64,000 nt of DNA from Pseudomonas sp. H9. GTDB taxonomy: Bacteria; Pseudomonadota; Gammaproteobacteria; Pseudomonadales; Pseudomonadaceae. Below the pieces are notes generated by a model that did no database searches, was not told the DNA's origin, and worked only from the letters and a program-made list of their open reading frames with translations. The stretch is from NCBI RefSeq assembly GCF_004353925.1, contig NZ_SMOK01000017.1, forward strand, positions 186,001 to 250,000, read 5' to 3'. This document shows positions 43,401-52,335 of the stretch, one piece after another. Position 1 is the first letter of the stretch. Every line of letters begins with the position of its first letter. The position numbers and the translations under genes are program-made.

Positions 43401-43980
43401 GACTCAGGTAGCGACCGGCGGTGTCGATCAGCACACCGTTGTCTGCGAAGTACCAATCGCAATGCTCGGTGCTGAGGGATTCGCGGGTCAGCTTGCGCTC
43501 AAGTTTGTTGATCGGGAACTCCAGACCGGAGAAATCCAGCAGGCTGGTCTTGCCACTGTTCTGCGGACCGATCAATAGGTACCAGGGCAAGTCTTCACGC
43601 CAGCGCTCGCTACGTCCGCGATACAGACTCGATGTCTTGAGGGTATGCATGGCTTCTTTGAATCGACTGGTCAGCGCTTTACGCTCCTTGTCCAGCAGCC
43701 CTTCACGATGCAGACGCGCCTGACCGTCTTCGCTGTCCTCGACGGCGTTCCGACGGACACCCGCACGCCAGCTGACAAAGACCATGGTCAGGCCCCAGAT
43801 CAGCAACAGCGCGCAGATGCTCAACAGCCGCGAGGTCGGGCTTTTCCAGAACTTGTAATCGTTGACCGCCAGCAATGGCCCGACGAACCACACCAACAAC
43901 GTCGCGGCCAGCACCAACAGCAACGTCCAGAGCCATGTCTGGCCCAGGACGGAACCGACTTTCTTGAAGAGGTTTTTCAT
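40480..43980 (-). CDS. tssM: T6SS membrane-complex protein TssM (IcmF)
   Basis: A 1166-residue inner-membrane protein that spans to the periplasm and forms the TssJLM envelope complex. Membrane segments lie at about 15-38 and 52-72, with a third near 430-450 (GGALLALVLFGLLWAAGFSI). The cytoplasmic GTPase-like domain has an intact Walker A at 138-145 (GPQNSGKT) and DTAGRYL. The large periplasmic part ends in the TssJ-binding beta domain. It overlaps tssL by four bases. The length fits full TssM, with no sign of frameshift. Confidence 0.95.
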   Translation of the reverse strand: MKNLFKKVGSVLGQTWLWTLLLVLAATLLVWFVGPLLAVNDYKFWKSPTSRLLSICALLLIWGLTMVFVSWRAGVRRNAVEDSEDGQARLHREGLLDKERKALTSRFKEAMHTLKTSSLYRGRSERWREDLPWYLLIGPQNSGKTSLLDFSGLEFPINKLERKLTRESLSTEHCDWYFADNGVLIDTAGRYLSQETEGVDSTGWNTLLTLLRKRRRGRPLNGVLVTLPVEKLLTDDKTEVESLARKVRQRLHEVHQALHVDVPVYLVLSKADQLLGFDEFFDQLSREESDQVLGTSFLKEQNGTDVDVLRQAFEELLRHLNSQVIMRMHQERDTQRRGRILDFPHQLGKIGQHLCVFVEAAFTGNRYQRASRLRGFYLTGVPHLKEKRDQQRERSDAPSPLHSSQSRFIHHLLSRVIFPEADLAGLDRRERSRIHWGQRAVYGGALLALVLFGLLWAAGFSINYERLEKLRTLAQSWTQQRSSLTADDDAMAALNALDTRFQATQVFPGTRGVALHERVGLYQGRESNPVVLSAYERELQALLLPQVAQMLEEQIRTSLSNRDRLLNSLRAYLMLNLQDRRDHAWLQRWVATDWSSRYSGNTAVQNGLNQHFERLLALPFSFPLNETLVAQARQILRSESLANVVYRALREQGRSLPEYRLSQHLGSQGELFYGTDYAIPGFYTQQGYQQYFSIQGVTLVNDILRDNWVLGEGSGISDMDLRGLMVELEQLYFRDYANYWSEAIGQVGLQPFGDAGEGADQVAGLISANSPVLQLLMAIRENTRFQANAVSAEQISAAAGKVSAKGGALGKVATVAGQAQGALAQHLPDTAKKSLQRRFEPLHRLLDDNDGPTADLTPVLQALNDLQLQLAGLARASVPEQAAYELAKTRMRGQCDVLSNLRNASTRLPRPVSAWFNLLAEDAWRLVLSDAYQYLNQRYQSELYSFYGKAISKRYPFNAHSTSDVAMNDFREFFKAQGIADRFFETYMRPFVSGGPSNYHLRSIDGHSLPVSRAYLDQVAAAQVIRQSFFAQNPAQPQVQFKLEPYTLDPVVSRSEFRFGDKTMEYRHGPIVPKSFQWPTDADDGRTSLVLEKAAGLSIGIEKNTGPWSLFRLFDLMQTEYLTGRDVMVLKAEVGGLRANYLLMSQRVPNPFDVRVLRSYRMPVEL

Positions 43981-44864
43981 TGCACATTCCTGAATTGCTG
44001 CTGGAGCTGGACCACCGACGGGTCGGGCTGCTGATAAAGATGCAGAACGCTATCGCGCTGCTCGCCCAGTACCCAGGCAAACCCCGAATACATCACCACC
44101 AGGCAAACCCCGGTAAACAGCGCGACCATCCACCACGGCACGATGCGCACCAGACGCCGGCGTTTGTCGCGCAGGCCCTGCCAGTGTGGCGACAGCTCAC
44201 GCGGTACATCGCCACGCAGCTGGCGGATCTGTCGGTACAGCGAATCACGAATGCCTTCGAGTTCGCGATTGCCGTGGGGCATGATCCGGTACTTGCCCTC
44301 AAAGCCCAACGCCATGCACAGGTACATCAGCTCCAGCATCGGCAGGTGCTTGACCGGGTCCTTCGTCAGCTTCGACAGCAGCTGGAAAAATTTCTCGCCA
44401 CCAAAGGTCTCGCTATGGAAACGACTAAGCAGGCTCATTTGCGGCCAGTGACTTTCATTGCCCTCAGCGGCGGTGACCACTGCCTCGTCGACCACGGTGC
44501 ACAACAGGTAGCGGGCAGTGTTGACGTGGCTACTTTCCGCCCCCTTGTGCAGGGCGCGCGCTTCGAACCGATCCACCTCATTGGCCAGCCGCGTGTTGAG
44601 CGTTCCCAATTCTTCCTGGGCCTTGCTGTGTTTGAGCTGAACCACTTCCGATAACAAATCGGAAGCCGCCGCCACCAGCGTATTCAGGCTGATGTCGAAG
44701 GTATCGGCTGAGCGCAGGCGGGCGGCGAAGATCATCCGGTCGCCAAGTTGCTCGATGCGCGGCGAGGCGGCGTGCTCGGTGAGTGGCGCCTGCGCAGGGC
44801 CATGGCCCTGATAGTCGACCAGGACGGTTCTGTCATCCTGGTCGTATTCGATTTCATTGCTCAT
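43977..44864 (-). CDS. tssL: T6SS membrane-complex protein TssL (DotU/IcmH)
   Basis: A 295-residue protein with a cytoplasmic DotU domain (SLNTLVAAASDLLSEVVQLK; ARYLLCTVVDEAV; LELMYLCMALGFEGKYR). A single membrane segment follows near the C-terminus (about 246-266) and a short periplasmic tail. It lacks the peptidoglycan-binding OmpA-like extension found in some TssL proteins, so wall anchoring must come from another protein. AGGA precedes ATG 44864. It lies five bases from tssK and overlaps tssM. Confidence 0.93.
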   Translation of the reverse strand: MSNEIEYDQDDRTVLVDYQGHGPAQAPLTEHAASPRIEQLGDRMIFAARLRSADTFDISLNTLVAAASDLLSEVVQLKHSKAQEELGTLNTRLANEVDRFEARALHKGAESSHVNTARYLLCTVVDEAVVTAAEGNESHWPQMSLLSRFHSETFGGEKFFQLLSKLTKDPVKHLPMLELMYLCMALGFEGKYRIMPHGNRELEGIRDSLYRQIRQLRGDVPRELSPHWQGLRDKRRRLVRIVPWWMVALFTGVCLVVMYSGFAWVLGEQRDSVLHLYQQPDPSVVQLQQQFRNVQ

Positions 44865-44869
44865 GTCGG

Positions 44870-46192
44870 TCAGTTCCTGATGGCCCAGAATTTCAGTTCA
44901 AGCTCAGCGAACTCGCCGGACACATGGAAGGCGAACCCTCCGGAGCGTTGAAGTTGAGCCAGGTCATCGGCGCTGAGTTCGAGAATGAAATAAGTCTTGT
45001 TGGCGTGGAATGCGATCTGCCGTGGTGCCACCGGCAACGGCTTGATCTTTATCCCTGGCAAGTGCAGGTTGACCAATTGGCGAATCTGCTCCACCCCACC
45101 GACCTTAAGGTGCGCCGGCAAGCGATGGCGCAGCTCCTCGGAGTCGCAGCTGGCACTAGCCGCCAGGACGAACGAAGCCGAGCCCAGCAGTGCCCGGTCG
45201 TGCAATGGCGCGACGATGATCCCGTACTCACGCACCTGCAGCTCCAGCTCGATTGCGTGCTGCTCCAGCACCATCGACAGCACCTGACGGATCGCGTCCA
45301 TCAATTTACGGAAGCACGCGCCCTGGTCGCTGTGCTGGTAACCGCTGTCCAGGCGCGGTCGCTTGCTGTCACTGGCAAAGGTCGCCAAATCGCCGAGCAT
45401 GGTCAGCAGCGTGCGGTACAGCTCCTGAGGGTGCACCTGCTCCAGGCCCAGGTCATGGCGCAGTAGCAACTCGGTACGGTTGATCAGTTGCAGCATCATG
45501 AAGTCGCCGACTTCAGCACCGCCAACCTTGCCATTGGACCGAATGCGATCAGCAATGGCATCGCCGCGATGCCCGAGCATGCTGATCACCTCCTTCAAGC
45601 ACGACAGCAGGTAGTTCGAGGCCTGCACATGAATGAAGGTCGGGACGAAATCGGGGTCGAGGCTGATCACCCCATCCGGTGTGGTATCGAGCACTTCGCA
45701 AAATTTGAGCTTTACATACGCCTGATCGCTCTGTTGCTCGCCCAGCAGCAAGCGGAACTCCGGCTTCGCGCAGTTAACCTGGCTGCTGGTGTCTTCGCCG
45801 GCGTTGGAGTCGGCCACTTCCGCTTCATAGGCGGTGTAGCGCGCCAGCACGTCAGACTGCTCTGGGCGCCGCGCCTCGACGTGATTGCCGGTCACCAGCG
45901 GCAACGCCAGATAGACCGGGGTATTGCTCGTGTTGGGAGGCACGTCGAGGGCCAACGGCTCAGTATTTTCGAACAGGCTGCCGTCAGGCAGGACACCCGA
46001 GGCCTGGCTAACCACCAGCTTGCCCATGTCGAGGAAGTGCAAATCGATTTCCAGACGCAAAAAACCCCAGCAATTGCTGCTCAGCAGCTGGGTGCGGGTT
46101 TTCATCTGGTGGTCGTAGTAACGATCGTTATGCTGGAAGTGCTGCGGACGCAGCAACATGCCTTCCTGCCAAATGACTTTATGTACATTCAT
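44870..46192 (-). CDS. tssK: T6SS baseplate protein TssK
   Basis: A 440-residue protein that links the baseplate to the membrane complex. The N-terminus VIWQEGMLLRPQHFQHNDRY is the strongest TssK signature. The C-terminal half follows the family to FAELELKFWAIRN. The ATG at 46192 overlaps the tssJ stop (ATGA); an upstream extension in frame to 46306 lies wholly inside tssJ and is rejected. Confidence 0.93.
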   Translation of the reverse strand: MNVHKVIWQEGMLLRPQHFQHNDRYYDHQMKTRTQLLSSNCWGFLRLEIDLHFLDMGKLVVSQASGVLPDGSLFENTEPLALDVPPNTSNTPVYLALPLVTGNHVEARRPEQSDVLARYTAYEAEVADSNAGEDTSSQVNCAKPEFRLLLGEQQSDQAYVKLKFCEVLDTTPDGVISLDPDFVPTFIHVQASNYLLSCLKEVISMLGHRGDAIADRIRSNGKVGGAEVGDFMMLQLINRTELLLRHDLGLEQVHPQELYRTLLTMLGDLATFASDSKRPRLDSGYQHSDQGACFRKLMDAIRQVLSMVLEQHAIELELQVREYGIIVAPLHDRALLGSASFVLAASASCDSEELRHRLPAHLKVGGVEQIRQLVNLHLPGIKIKPLPVAPRQIAFHANKTYFILELSADDLAQLQRSGGFAFHVSGEFAELELKFWAIRN

Positions 46193-46695
46193 GATGATTT
46201 GTCCGCCTTGGAGAGCGTTGCGTTGCGGGTGCGGATACCAGCCTGTTCGAGGATTAAATCGGCTTCGTTCAGTTGCGTTGGCGTGAGCTGCAACACATAG
46301 CGCCACTGGCTTTGAGAAAGATCGCGATAAGCGGCGAGCACACCGACATAACGACTGCCGGGTTCGACGCTGAGCTTGAGTGTCACGGTTTCACCCGGGC
46401 GCAGTTCCAGCTCTTCGCTGGCAACCATGTCCGGCTCCAGCGACTCCTTGGCACGCTCGTAAAGGCTGAAAAAGTCGGCGTTTTCGAAGGCTACCGGGTG
46501 CTTGAGCTCGATCAGCCGCACCACGATGGGCGACGGACGACCATTGAGATCGGGGTTGAGCTCATCGCTGGTCGTGAGCGTGAGGTTCAACTTGGTGAGG
46601 GTTGAATACGGCGACAGTGACGAGCAACCGGCCAGTAGTGCCAGAGCCGTCAGCGCAGCCAGCGTCTTGAACATCAGCGTTGCGAAGCGAGACAT
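46189..46695 (-). CDS. tssJ: T6SS outer-membrane lipoprotein TssJ
   Basis: A 168-residue lipoprotein. The signal peptide ends in the lipobox LLAGC with the lipid cysteine at residue 24, and a beta-sandwich domain with LTLTTSDELNPDLNGRPSP follows. It anchors TssM to the outer membrane. AAGGA lies seven bases before ATG 46695. It is the first of tssJ-K-L-M, in the conserved order. Confidence 0.92.
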   Translation of the reverse strand: MSRFATLMFKTLAALTALALLAGCSSLSPYSTLTKLNLTLTTSDELNPDLNGRPSPIVVRLIELKHPVAFENADFFSLYERAKESLEPDMVASEELELRPGETVTLKLSVEPGSRYVGVLAAYRDLSQSQWRYVLQLTPTQLNEADLILEQAGIRTRNATLSKADKSS

Positions 46696-46700
46696 GCGCG

Positions 46701-47891
46701 TTATCCTTGGTGGTCGGTGTGAAGGGTGCCAATCAGGCGAATCTGTTCTTCGTAGGCCTGAGCGAAGTCACGGGCCAGCAGGCGCTCGACCCAGTCATCG
46801 TCCTCACGCAAGGCCTGGTGATAGCGGCCAAAAGCCCGCCAGCGACTGCCGGCAGTGGCCAGCAGCGGTTTGCTGTCACGTTCGAAACGCAAGGTCAGCT
46901 GCTGTGGCGAGAAATGCTCGAGCGCGCCACGCAGCGCCGCGCGGCTGGCCGCCAAAAGCGCCACCTGATGCGCCTGCAATTCGCGCAAAGCCCCTTGGAT
47001 GGCCTGCTCCCCCGAGGGCTGCCCGGGTTGGCTGCGCTGCAGCAGGATGCCCAACACTTCGTGGGTATCCAGGGCGAGTTTGAGCGGGTTTTTGCTGACG
47101 CCCTGGGCACTGCACAGCGCCAGACGCAATTCGCCTTTCAGTTCATCGCGGGTATACAGGCTTTGCTGCAGGCCGCCGATGCTGTGCTTGAGCAGGCCTG
47201 CGGCATTGATCGCCAAGGCCTCACGCTCGTCCTGATCAAGGTCAGTGAGTTCCACACCCAGCGCTGCAGCAAATTGCCTCCAGAAATCTTCACGCGTGTC
47301 AGCCACCGGGGCTTGTTCGGCTGCGACCGGCGCCTCGGGCGGCGCCACCAGCTCCGGCACCAACAGGCTTTCCACGTCGATACGGGCGAAATCCGCGCGT
47401 TGCTGGGTGGCCTGCCGTGGTGGGTCAAGTGCGGCCAGCTCGTCGATTGGCGCATACATCCGTTCCTGCTCGTCCAGCATCTTGAGCGGGTCGAGGCCGA
47501 TGAATGCGTCATCGGGAATGGTGCTACCGGCAGCTTGCGGGCGCCCTGCTTCGACCTCCGGGGTTGCCGACGTGCGCACCAGAAGCGCACGGATCTCGAA
47601 CCGCCCCAGCCTGTACACGCTGCCGTGCTCAATGCGATGCGGCGTCCCCTTGTACAGACGTGCGCCGTTGCTGAGCCAGGTTCCGTTACTGCTGGTATCG
47701 GTGAGAAAAAACGCCCCGTCACGGTAACTGACCTTCGCGTGGCATTTAGACAACTGAGATGTGCTATCGGGGATGACCCAGTCGCAACCCTCGGCCCGCC
47801 CGATCACCCCTCCCTCCAGGGTGAAAGACCAACTGCGCGCCAGCTTAGGTTCGAACTGCCAGCTATTGAGCATTTCGAAAACCAGTTCCAT
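46701..47891 (-). CDS. tagH: T6SS FHA-domain protein (TagH/Fha type)
   Basis: A 396-residue protein with a forkhead-associated domain at about 1-100 (GGVIGRAEGCDWVIPD, then LSKCHAKVSYRDG and TDTSSNGTWLSNG). This domain binds phosphothreonine, so it is a probable substrate or partner of the Stk1/Stp1 pair at the operon end. The C-terminal half is the type VI FHA-associated helical region (SIGGLQQSLYTRDELKGELR). ATG 47891 has AAGGAG seven bases upstream. Confidence 0.9.
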   Translation of the reverse strand: MELVFEMLNSWQFEPKLARSWSFTLEGGVIGRAEGCDWVIPDSTSQLSKCHAKVSYRDGAFFLTDTSSNGTWLSNGARLYKGTPHRIEHGSVYRLGRFEIRALLVRTSATPEVEAGRPQAAGSTIPDDAFIGLDPLKMLDEQERMYAPIDELAALDPPRQATQQRADFARIDVESLLVPELVAPPEAPVAAEQAPVADTREDFWRQFAAALGVELTDLDQDEREALAINAAGLLKHSIGGLQQSLYTRDELKGELRLALCSAQGVSKNPLKLALDTHEVLGILLQRSQPGQPSGEQAIQGALRELQAHQVALLAASRAALRGALEHFSPQQLTLRFERDSKPLLATAGSRWRAFGRYHQALREDDDWVERLLARDFAQAYEEQIRLIGTLHTDHQG

Positions 47892-47908
47892 CGTGATGCT
47901 CCTTGCGG

Positions 47909-48049
47909 TCACTTACCGCGATTGACCGCCTGTGGATCACCCAAGGGGCGATAGGTGTTGTCGTTGAACTTGTAATTGCCGCTACAACCGCCAAGGCCGC
48001 TGAGAACGAACAGAACCAGCAGAGCGGCTTGCCACTGACGAACAGACAT
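47909..48049 (-). CDS. Tiny T6SS-cluster lipoprotein
   Basis: A 46-residue peptide. MSVRQWQAALLVLFVLSGLG is a signal sequence running into GGC, a good lipobox with the lipid cysteine at residue 22. The mature tail is only about 25 residues (SGNYKFNDNTYRPLGDPQ). GGAGA lies eight bases before ATG 48049. It sits between the sigma54 regulator and fha with a 17-base gap to the latter, so it is almost surely part of the T6SS operon. I do not know a function; an outer-membrane accessory role is a guess. Confidence 0.65.
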   Translation of the reverse strand: MSVRQWQAALLVLFVLSGLGGCSGNYKFNDNTYRPLGDPQAVNRGK

Positions 48050-48141
48050 CAGAAGGTCTCCATGAGTAGAAAATGCATACAACGCCGCCCCTTGCGGGCG
48101 ACGAACCAATTGATAAAACGCGCGTGGGGAACCCTGCTGCG

Positions 48142-49659
48142 CTAGCCCTCTACATCACTGAGGTTGATGTTCAGGCGTCCAAGGCGGTACAGCAGCGTGC
48201 GTCTGGGCAAACCGAGCTCACGGGCTGCCAGGCTCTGGTTACCGTCGTTCTTGCGCAGGCAAGCGAGCAGCAGATGGCGCTCGACCCTCTCCAGGCGCTC
48301 GCGCAGGTTCAGGCCGACGGCCTCCGGCAGCGCTTCGCGGTTCAAGGAGAAATGCTCCGCCTGCAGCTCGCCGCCTTCGCACAGCAACACCGCCCGCTCT
48401 ACCAGCCCCTTGAGCTCGCGCACGTTGCCCGGGAAGCTGTAGTTCAGCAGTAGATTCAGGGCCGTTTCCGACCAACTCACCCGTTCGCGGCACAGGAAGG
48501 CACAGGCCTTTTCGGCGAAATGCCGGGCCAGGTCGAGGATGTCGCCTTCGCGCTGGCGCAAGGCCGGCAACTCGATCGGGAATTGCGCCAGGCGGTAGTA
48601 AAGGTCTTCACGAAAGGTGCCTTCACTGACCAGCATCGCCAGGTCGCGATGGGTCGCAGCGATGATGCGCACATCGACCTTATGCGTGTCGTTTGAACCC
48701 AACGGACGGATCTCACTTTCCTGCAATACGCGCAGCAGCTTGGCCTGCAGGGATAAAGGCATGTCGCCAATTTCATCCAGCAACAACGTGCCGCCATTGG
48801 CCGCATCGAACAGCCCCGGGCGGTCGCAATCGGCGCCGGTGAAAGCACCTTTTCGGTAGCCGAACAGCTCGCTCTCAAGCAGGCTCTCTGGAAACGCGGC
48901 ACAATTCTGTACAACGAACGCCTGGGAACGCCGCGGGCCGTAGTCGTGGATGGCGCGGGCCACGACTTCCTTACCCGTGCCGGTCTCACCACAGAGCAAT
49001 ATGGTGTAGGGGCTATGCAGCACCTTGCTGATCAACCGGTAGGTCTGACGCATGGCCGTGCTGGTGCCAATGAGCCCGTAACCGCTGGCACTGACCGGGG
49101 TGCTGGCCTCTGCTTCTGCCGCGCGCAGCGGACGATGCAGGTGGTGCAAGAGCTGCAATTGCCCGAGCACGAACGACCCCAGTTGCAGCATCGAGTCGGC
49201 AAATGCCTGCAGGTCCATATGTTCCCGGCTGGCACACAACAACAAGCCTTCAACGGCCTTTTGTGTATTGACCAATGGCACGCACAGCAGCGACTGCCAG
49301 GGTGTGTCCCGGGGTGGCAGAAAATTGGTATCGTGCAGGCTGCCGTTGAGCCCGACCATGTTCACCACGCGGCTCTGGCACAAGGCAAACTGCAGCAGTT
49401 GCTCGCCGTTGTAATCTGCCGACAGGCTCGCCGCTTCCCGGGGTTGCAGCGCGCCGTCCAGGCATTCTGCACTCAAGCCCAGCCGCGTATGGGTGGCATC
49501 GAGCAGGTACAACTGGCTCAGCTCGCAGCCGCTGAGTTCGGCTACCCCACGCACGAACTCACCCAGCAGTGCCGGGCCGTCAGCCGCCCGGGCCAGACTG
49601 ACAAGCTGCGCCACCAGCGCCTCAGCGTACATCAGCGGTTGCGGTACTTGCGTGAACAT
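48142..49659 (-). CDS. vasH: Sigma54-dependent activator of T6SS (VasH type)
   Basis: A 505-residue enhancer-binding protein. An N-terminal GAF-like region (about 20-170) is followed by the AAA+ domain with Walker [11 protein letters not shown], the sigma54-contacting GAFTGA and Walker [12 protein letters not shown]. The C-terminal Fis-type helix-turn-helix reads [20 protein letters not shown]. It should activate RpoN-dependent promoters, which in T6SS are often those of hcp and vgrG; these are outside the window. ATG 49659 has GAGG eight bases upstream. It lies 10 bases from clpV. Confidence 0.9.
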   Translation of the reverse strand: MFTQVPQPLMYAEALVAQLVSLARAADGPALLGEFVRGVAELSGCELSQLYLLDATHTRLGLSAECLDGALQPREAASLSADYNGEQLLQFALCQSRVVNMVGLNGSLHDTNFLPPRDTPWQSLLCVPLVNTQKAVEGLLLCASREHMDLQAFADSMLQLGSFVLGQLQLLHHLHRPLRAAEAEASTPVSASGYGLIGTSTAMRQTYRLISKVLHSPYTILLCGETGTGKEVVARAIHDYGPRRSQAFVVQNCAAFPESLLESELFGYRKGAFTGADCDRPGLFDAANGGTLLLDEIGDMPLSLQAKLLRVLQESEIRPLGSNDTHKVDVRIIAATHRDLAMLVSEGTFREDLYYRLAQFPIELPALRQREGDILDLARHFAEKACAFLCRERVSWSETALNLLLNYSFPGNVRELKGLVERAVLLCEGGELQAEHFSLNREALPEAVGLNLRERLERVERHLLLACLRKNDGNQSLAARELGLPRRTLLYRLGRLNINLSDVEG

Positions 49660-49669
49660 CACACCCACC

Positions 49670-52324
49670 TCAAGCGAACTGGCACGTCACGCCGCCGCTA
49701 CTGTCGAGCGTCGCGTGCACTTGCTTGAGGGTTTCTCTGCGAGCCATGGCCTCAAGCAGACGGTCGGCCACCAGTGGCAGCACATGTAGATCAAGCAGGT
49801 GATCGATCAGGCGCGCACCGCTGTCGCTCTGGGTACAGCGTTCAGCCAGGTGATCGACCAGGCGCTGGCAATACGTGAATACCAGCTGGCGACGGCTCAG
49901 GCGTTCCCCCAAACGATTCAGTTTGACTTCGATCAGCTCACGCAGCACTGCGCCGCCAACCGGATAGAAGGGCACCACGCGCATGCGCGCCAGCAGCGCA
50001 GGCTTGAAGTGCTGGCTCAGGACCGGCCGAATGCTTGCTTCCAGGGCCTCTGCACTCGGTCGGTCGTCGCTTTCACACAACCTGCTGATGCGCTCGCTGC
50101 CCAGGTTCGAGGTCATCAGGATCAGGGTGTTGCGAAAGTCGATCGACCGCCCTTCACCGTCGTTGACCACGCCCTTATCGAAAATCTGATAGAACAGGTT
50201 CAGCACATCCGGGTCGGCTTTCTCGACCTCGTCAAGCAGCACCACTGAATAGGGTTTCTGCCGCACCGCCTCGGTCAGCATTCCCCCCTCACCGTAACCA
50301 ACATAGCCAGGCGGCGCGCCGATCAGACGCGACACGGTGTGCTTTTCCTGGAACTCCGACATGTTGATGGTGGTAAGGAAACGTTCGCCGCCATACAGCA
50401 GGTCAGCCAGGGCAAGAGCGGTTTCAGTCTTGCCTACCCCGCTTGGGCCTACCAACAGGAAAACCCCCACCGGTGCATCCGCTTTGTTCAGCCCCGCGGC
50501 GGTCGCACGCATCGAGCGGTCCAAGGCGTGCACTGCTTGCTCCTGACCGCGAATCCGCGTGCGCAGGTCGGTGGCGAAACTCGCCACCTTGGCATTGTAT
50601 TCACGGGCCAGTTGCGTCAGCGGTACGCCAGTCCAGGCGCTGACCACTTCAGCCACCAGGCGCGGGCAAACCTCAAAGCTGACCAGACGCTCCTGGCGCT
50701 GGGCATCACTCAGGGCGCGATGGGTTTCATCAAGGGCGGCTTCCAGCGCCTCGACGCCCAGTTCTTCTTCCTCACTCGCGTTTAGGGGCTCAATCGTCCT
50801 GCCTTCGGCCCCCTCCTCTACCGCCCCCTGTGGTGGCTGGCAGGTGGCAGCGCGGGCTTTGGACAGTTGTTGACGCAACGTGAGCAGCCGCTCGGCCAGG
50901 GTGCGCTGTTGGTGCCAGCGTGTTTCCAGCCTTTGCTGCTCGACGGTGGCTTCTTGCAGACGCGCCTGCAGCGCATCCAGTGCCTCCTGGTCGATCGCCA
51001 GGCCGGCCTCGCTATCGCGGCGCATCGCCTGAAACTGGCGATTGCCTTCGGCCAGCTCGCCACGCAGGGATTCCAGGCTCTGCGGCGCAGCTGCCAGACT
51101 GATCCGTACCCGCGCACAGGCAGTATCAAGCACATCCACCGCCTTGTCCGGCAATTGCCGACCGGCCAGGTAACGGGCCGACAGCTCGGCTGCCGACACC
51201 ACCGCATCGTCGCGCAGGTAAATACCGTGGCTCTGTTCGTAGACCTGGGCCAGGCCACGCAGAATGGTCACCGCCTCGCTGACCGTCGGCTCGTGCAACT
51301 GCACGGGCTGAAAACGTCGGGCCAGCGCAGGATCTTTCTCGAAGTACTTCTTGTACTCGGCCCAGGTCGTGGCAGCAATGGTGCGCAGTTCGCCACGGGC
51401 CAAGGCTGGCTTGAGCAGGTTGGCCGCATCGGAACCGCCTGCCTGCCCCCCTGCACCGATCAGGGTGTGGGCCTCGTCGATAAACAGAATGATCGGCTTG
51501 GGCGAGGCTTTGACCTCGTCGATCACACCCTTGAGGCGACGCTCGAACTCACCCTTGACGCTGGCGCCCGCCTGCAGCAACCCCATGTCCAGCGATAACA
51601 GCTCAACACCCTTGAGCACCGCGGGCACCTCGCCGGCAGCGATGCGCGAGGCCAAGCCTTCAACCACGGCAGTTTTCCCGACGCCGGCTTCACCGACCAC
51701 AATCGGGTTGTTCTTGCGCCGACGGGCAAGGATGTCGATCATCTGACGGATGGCGCCATCGCGGCACAACACCGGATCAAGCCGATCTTCGCGTGCCTGC
51801 TGGGTCAGGTTATGGGTGAATCGCTGCAACAGCGACTCACCGGAAGCCGGGGTTTTACCGCTGTCAGATGCCTCTTGCCGCGACAAGGCAAAATCCTTCA
51901 GACGCTCGATGTTCAGCCTGGCCAACACCGACTGGTATCGGCTACCGGCATAACGCAATGGGTTACGCAGCAGCGCGAGGATCAGCGCCGCCTGCTCAAC
52001 CTGATGCTGACCGAGTTCAAGGTTGGCCACCAGCAAGGCATCCTGCAGCCATTGCACCAGCTCAGGCGCGAACACCGGGTTACGTGAAGCACTCTGCTCA
52101 ACCCGCGGCTGCAAGGCTGAACTCAGCTCACCAATGTCCACTTCGGCATCCTGCAGTGCCCGAGCCAGCAGACCGCCCGGGCGCTCCAGGAGTGCCAGCA
52201 GCAGGTCTTCCACCAGGATTTTGTTGCCGCCGCGAGCCACGCAGCGTTCGGCAGAGTGCTCCAGGTCACGGCGGGTTTCGGCGTCGAGCGCCTGGATCAG
52301 TTGCTGCAGGTCTACGTTGATCAT
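49670..52324 (-). CDS. clpV: T6SS sheath-recycling ATPase ClpV (TssH)
   Basis: An 884-residue Hsp100 ATPase that disassembles the contracted TssBC sheath. A Clp-N repeat domain (about 5-150) precedes two AAA+ modules with Walker A motifs GEAGVGKT and GPSGVGKT, Walker B IILFIDEAHTLIG and VVLLDEVEKAD, and a central coiled coil. ATG 52324 is chosen with GAGGA eight bases upstream. An in-frame TTG five codons earlier is less likely. It follows tssG directly. Confidence 0.95.
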   Translation of the reverse strand: MINVDLQQLIQALDAETRRDLEHSAERCVARGGNKILVEDLLLALLERPGGLLARALQDAEVDIGELSSALQPRVEQSASRNPVFAPELVQWLQDALLVANLELGQHQVEQAALILALLRNPLRYAGSRYQSVLARLNIERLKDFALSRQEASDSGKTPASGESLLQRFTHNLTQQAREDRLDPVLCRDGAIRQMIDILARRRKNNPIVVGEAGVGKTAVVEGLASRIAAGEVPAVLKGVELLSLDMGLLQAGASVKGEFERRLKGVIDEVKASPKPIILFIDEAHTLIGAGGQAGGSDAANLLKPALARGELRTIAATTWAEYKKYFEKDPALARRFQPVQLHEPTVSEAVTILRGLAQVYEQSHGIYLRDDAVVSAAELSARYLAGRQLPDKAVDVLDTACARVRISLAAAPQSLESLRGELAEGNRQFQAMRRDSEAGLAIDQEALDALQARLQEATVEQQRLETRWHQQRTLAERLLTLRQQLSKARAATCQPPQGAVEEGAEGRTIEPLNASEEEELGVEALEAALDETHRALSDAQRQERLVSFEVCPRLVAEVVSAWTGVPLTQLAREYNAKVASFATDLRTRIRGQEQAVHALDRSMRATAAGLNKADAPVGVFLLVGPSGVGKTETALALADLLYGGERFLTTINMSEFQEKHTVSRLIGAPPGYVGYGEGGMLTEAVRQKPYSVVLLDEVEKADPDVLNLFYQIFDKGVVNDGEGRSIDFRNTLILMTSNLGSERISRLCESDDRPSAEALEASIRPVLSQHFKPALLARMRVVPFYPVGGAVLRELIEVKLNRLGERLSRRQLVFTYCQRLVDHLAERCTQSDSGARLIDHLLDLHVLPLVADRLLEAMARRETLKQVHATLDSSGGVTCQFA

Positions 52325-52335
52325 CTCATGTGTCC

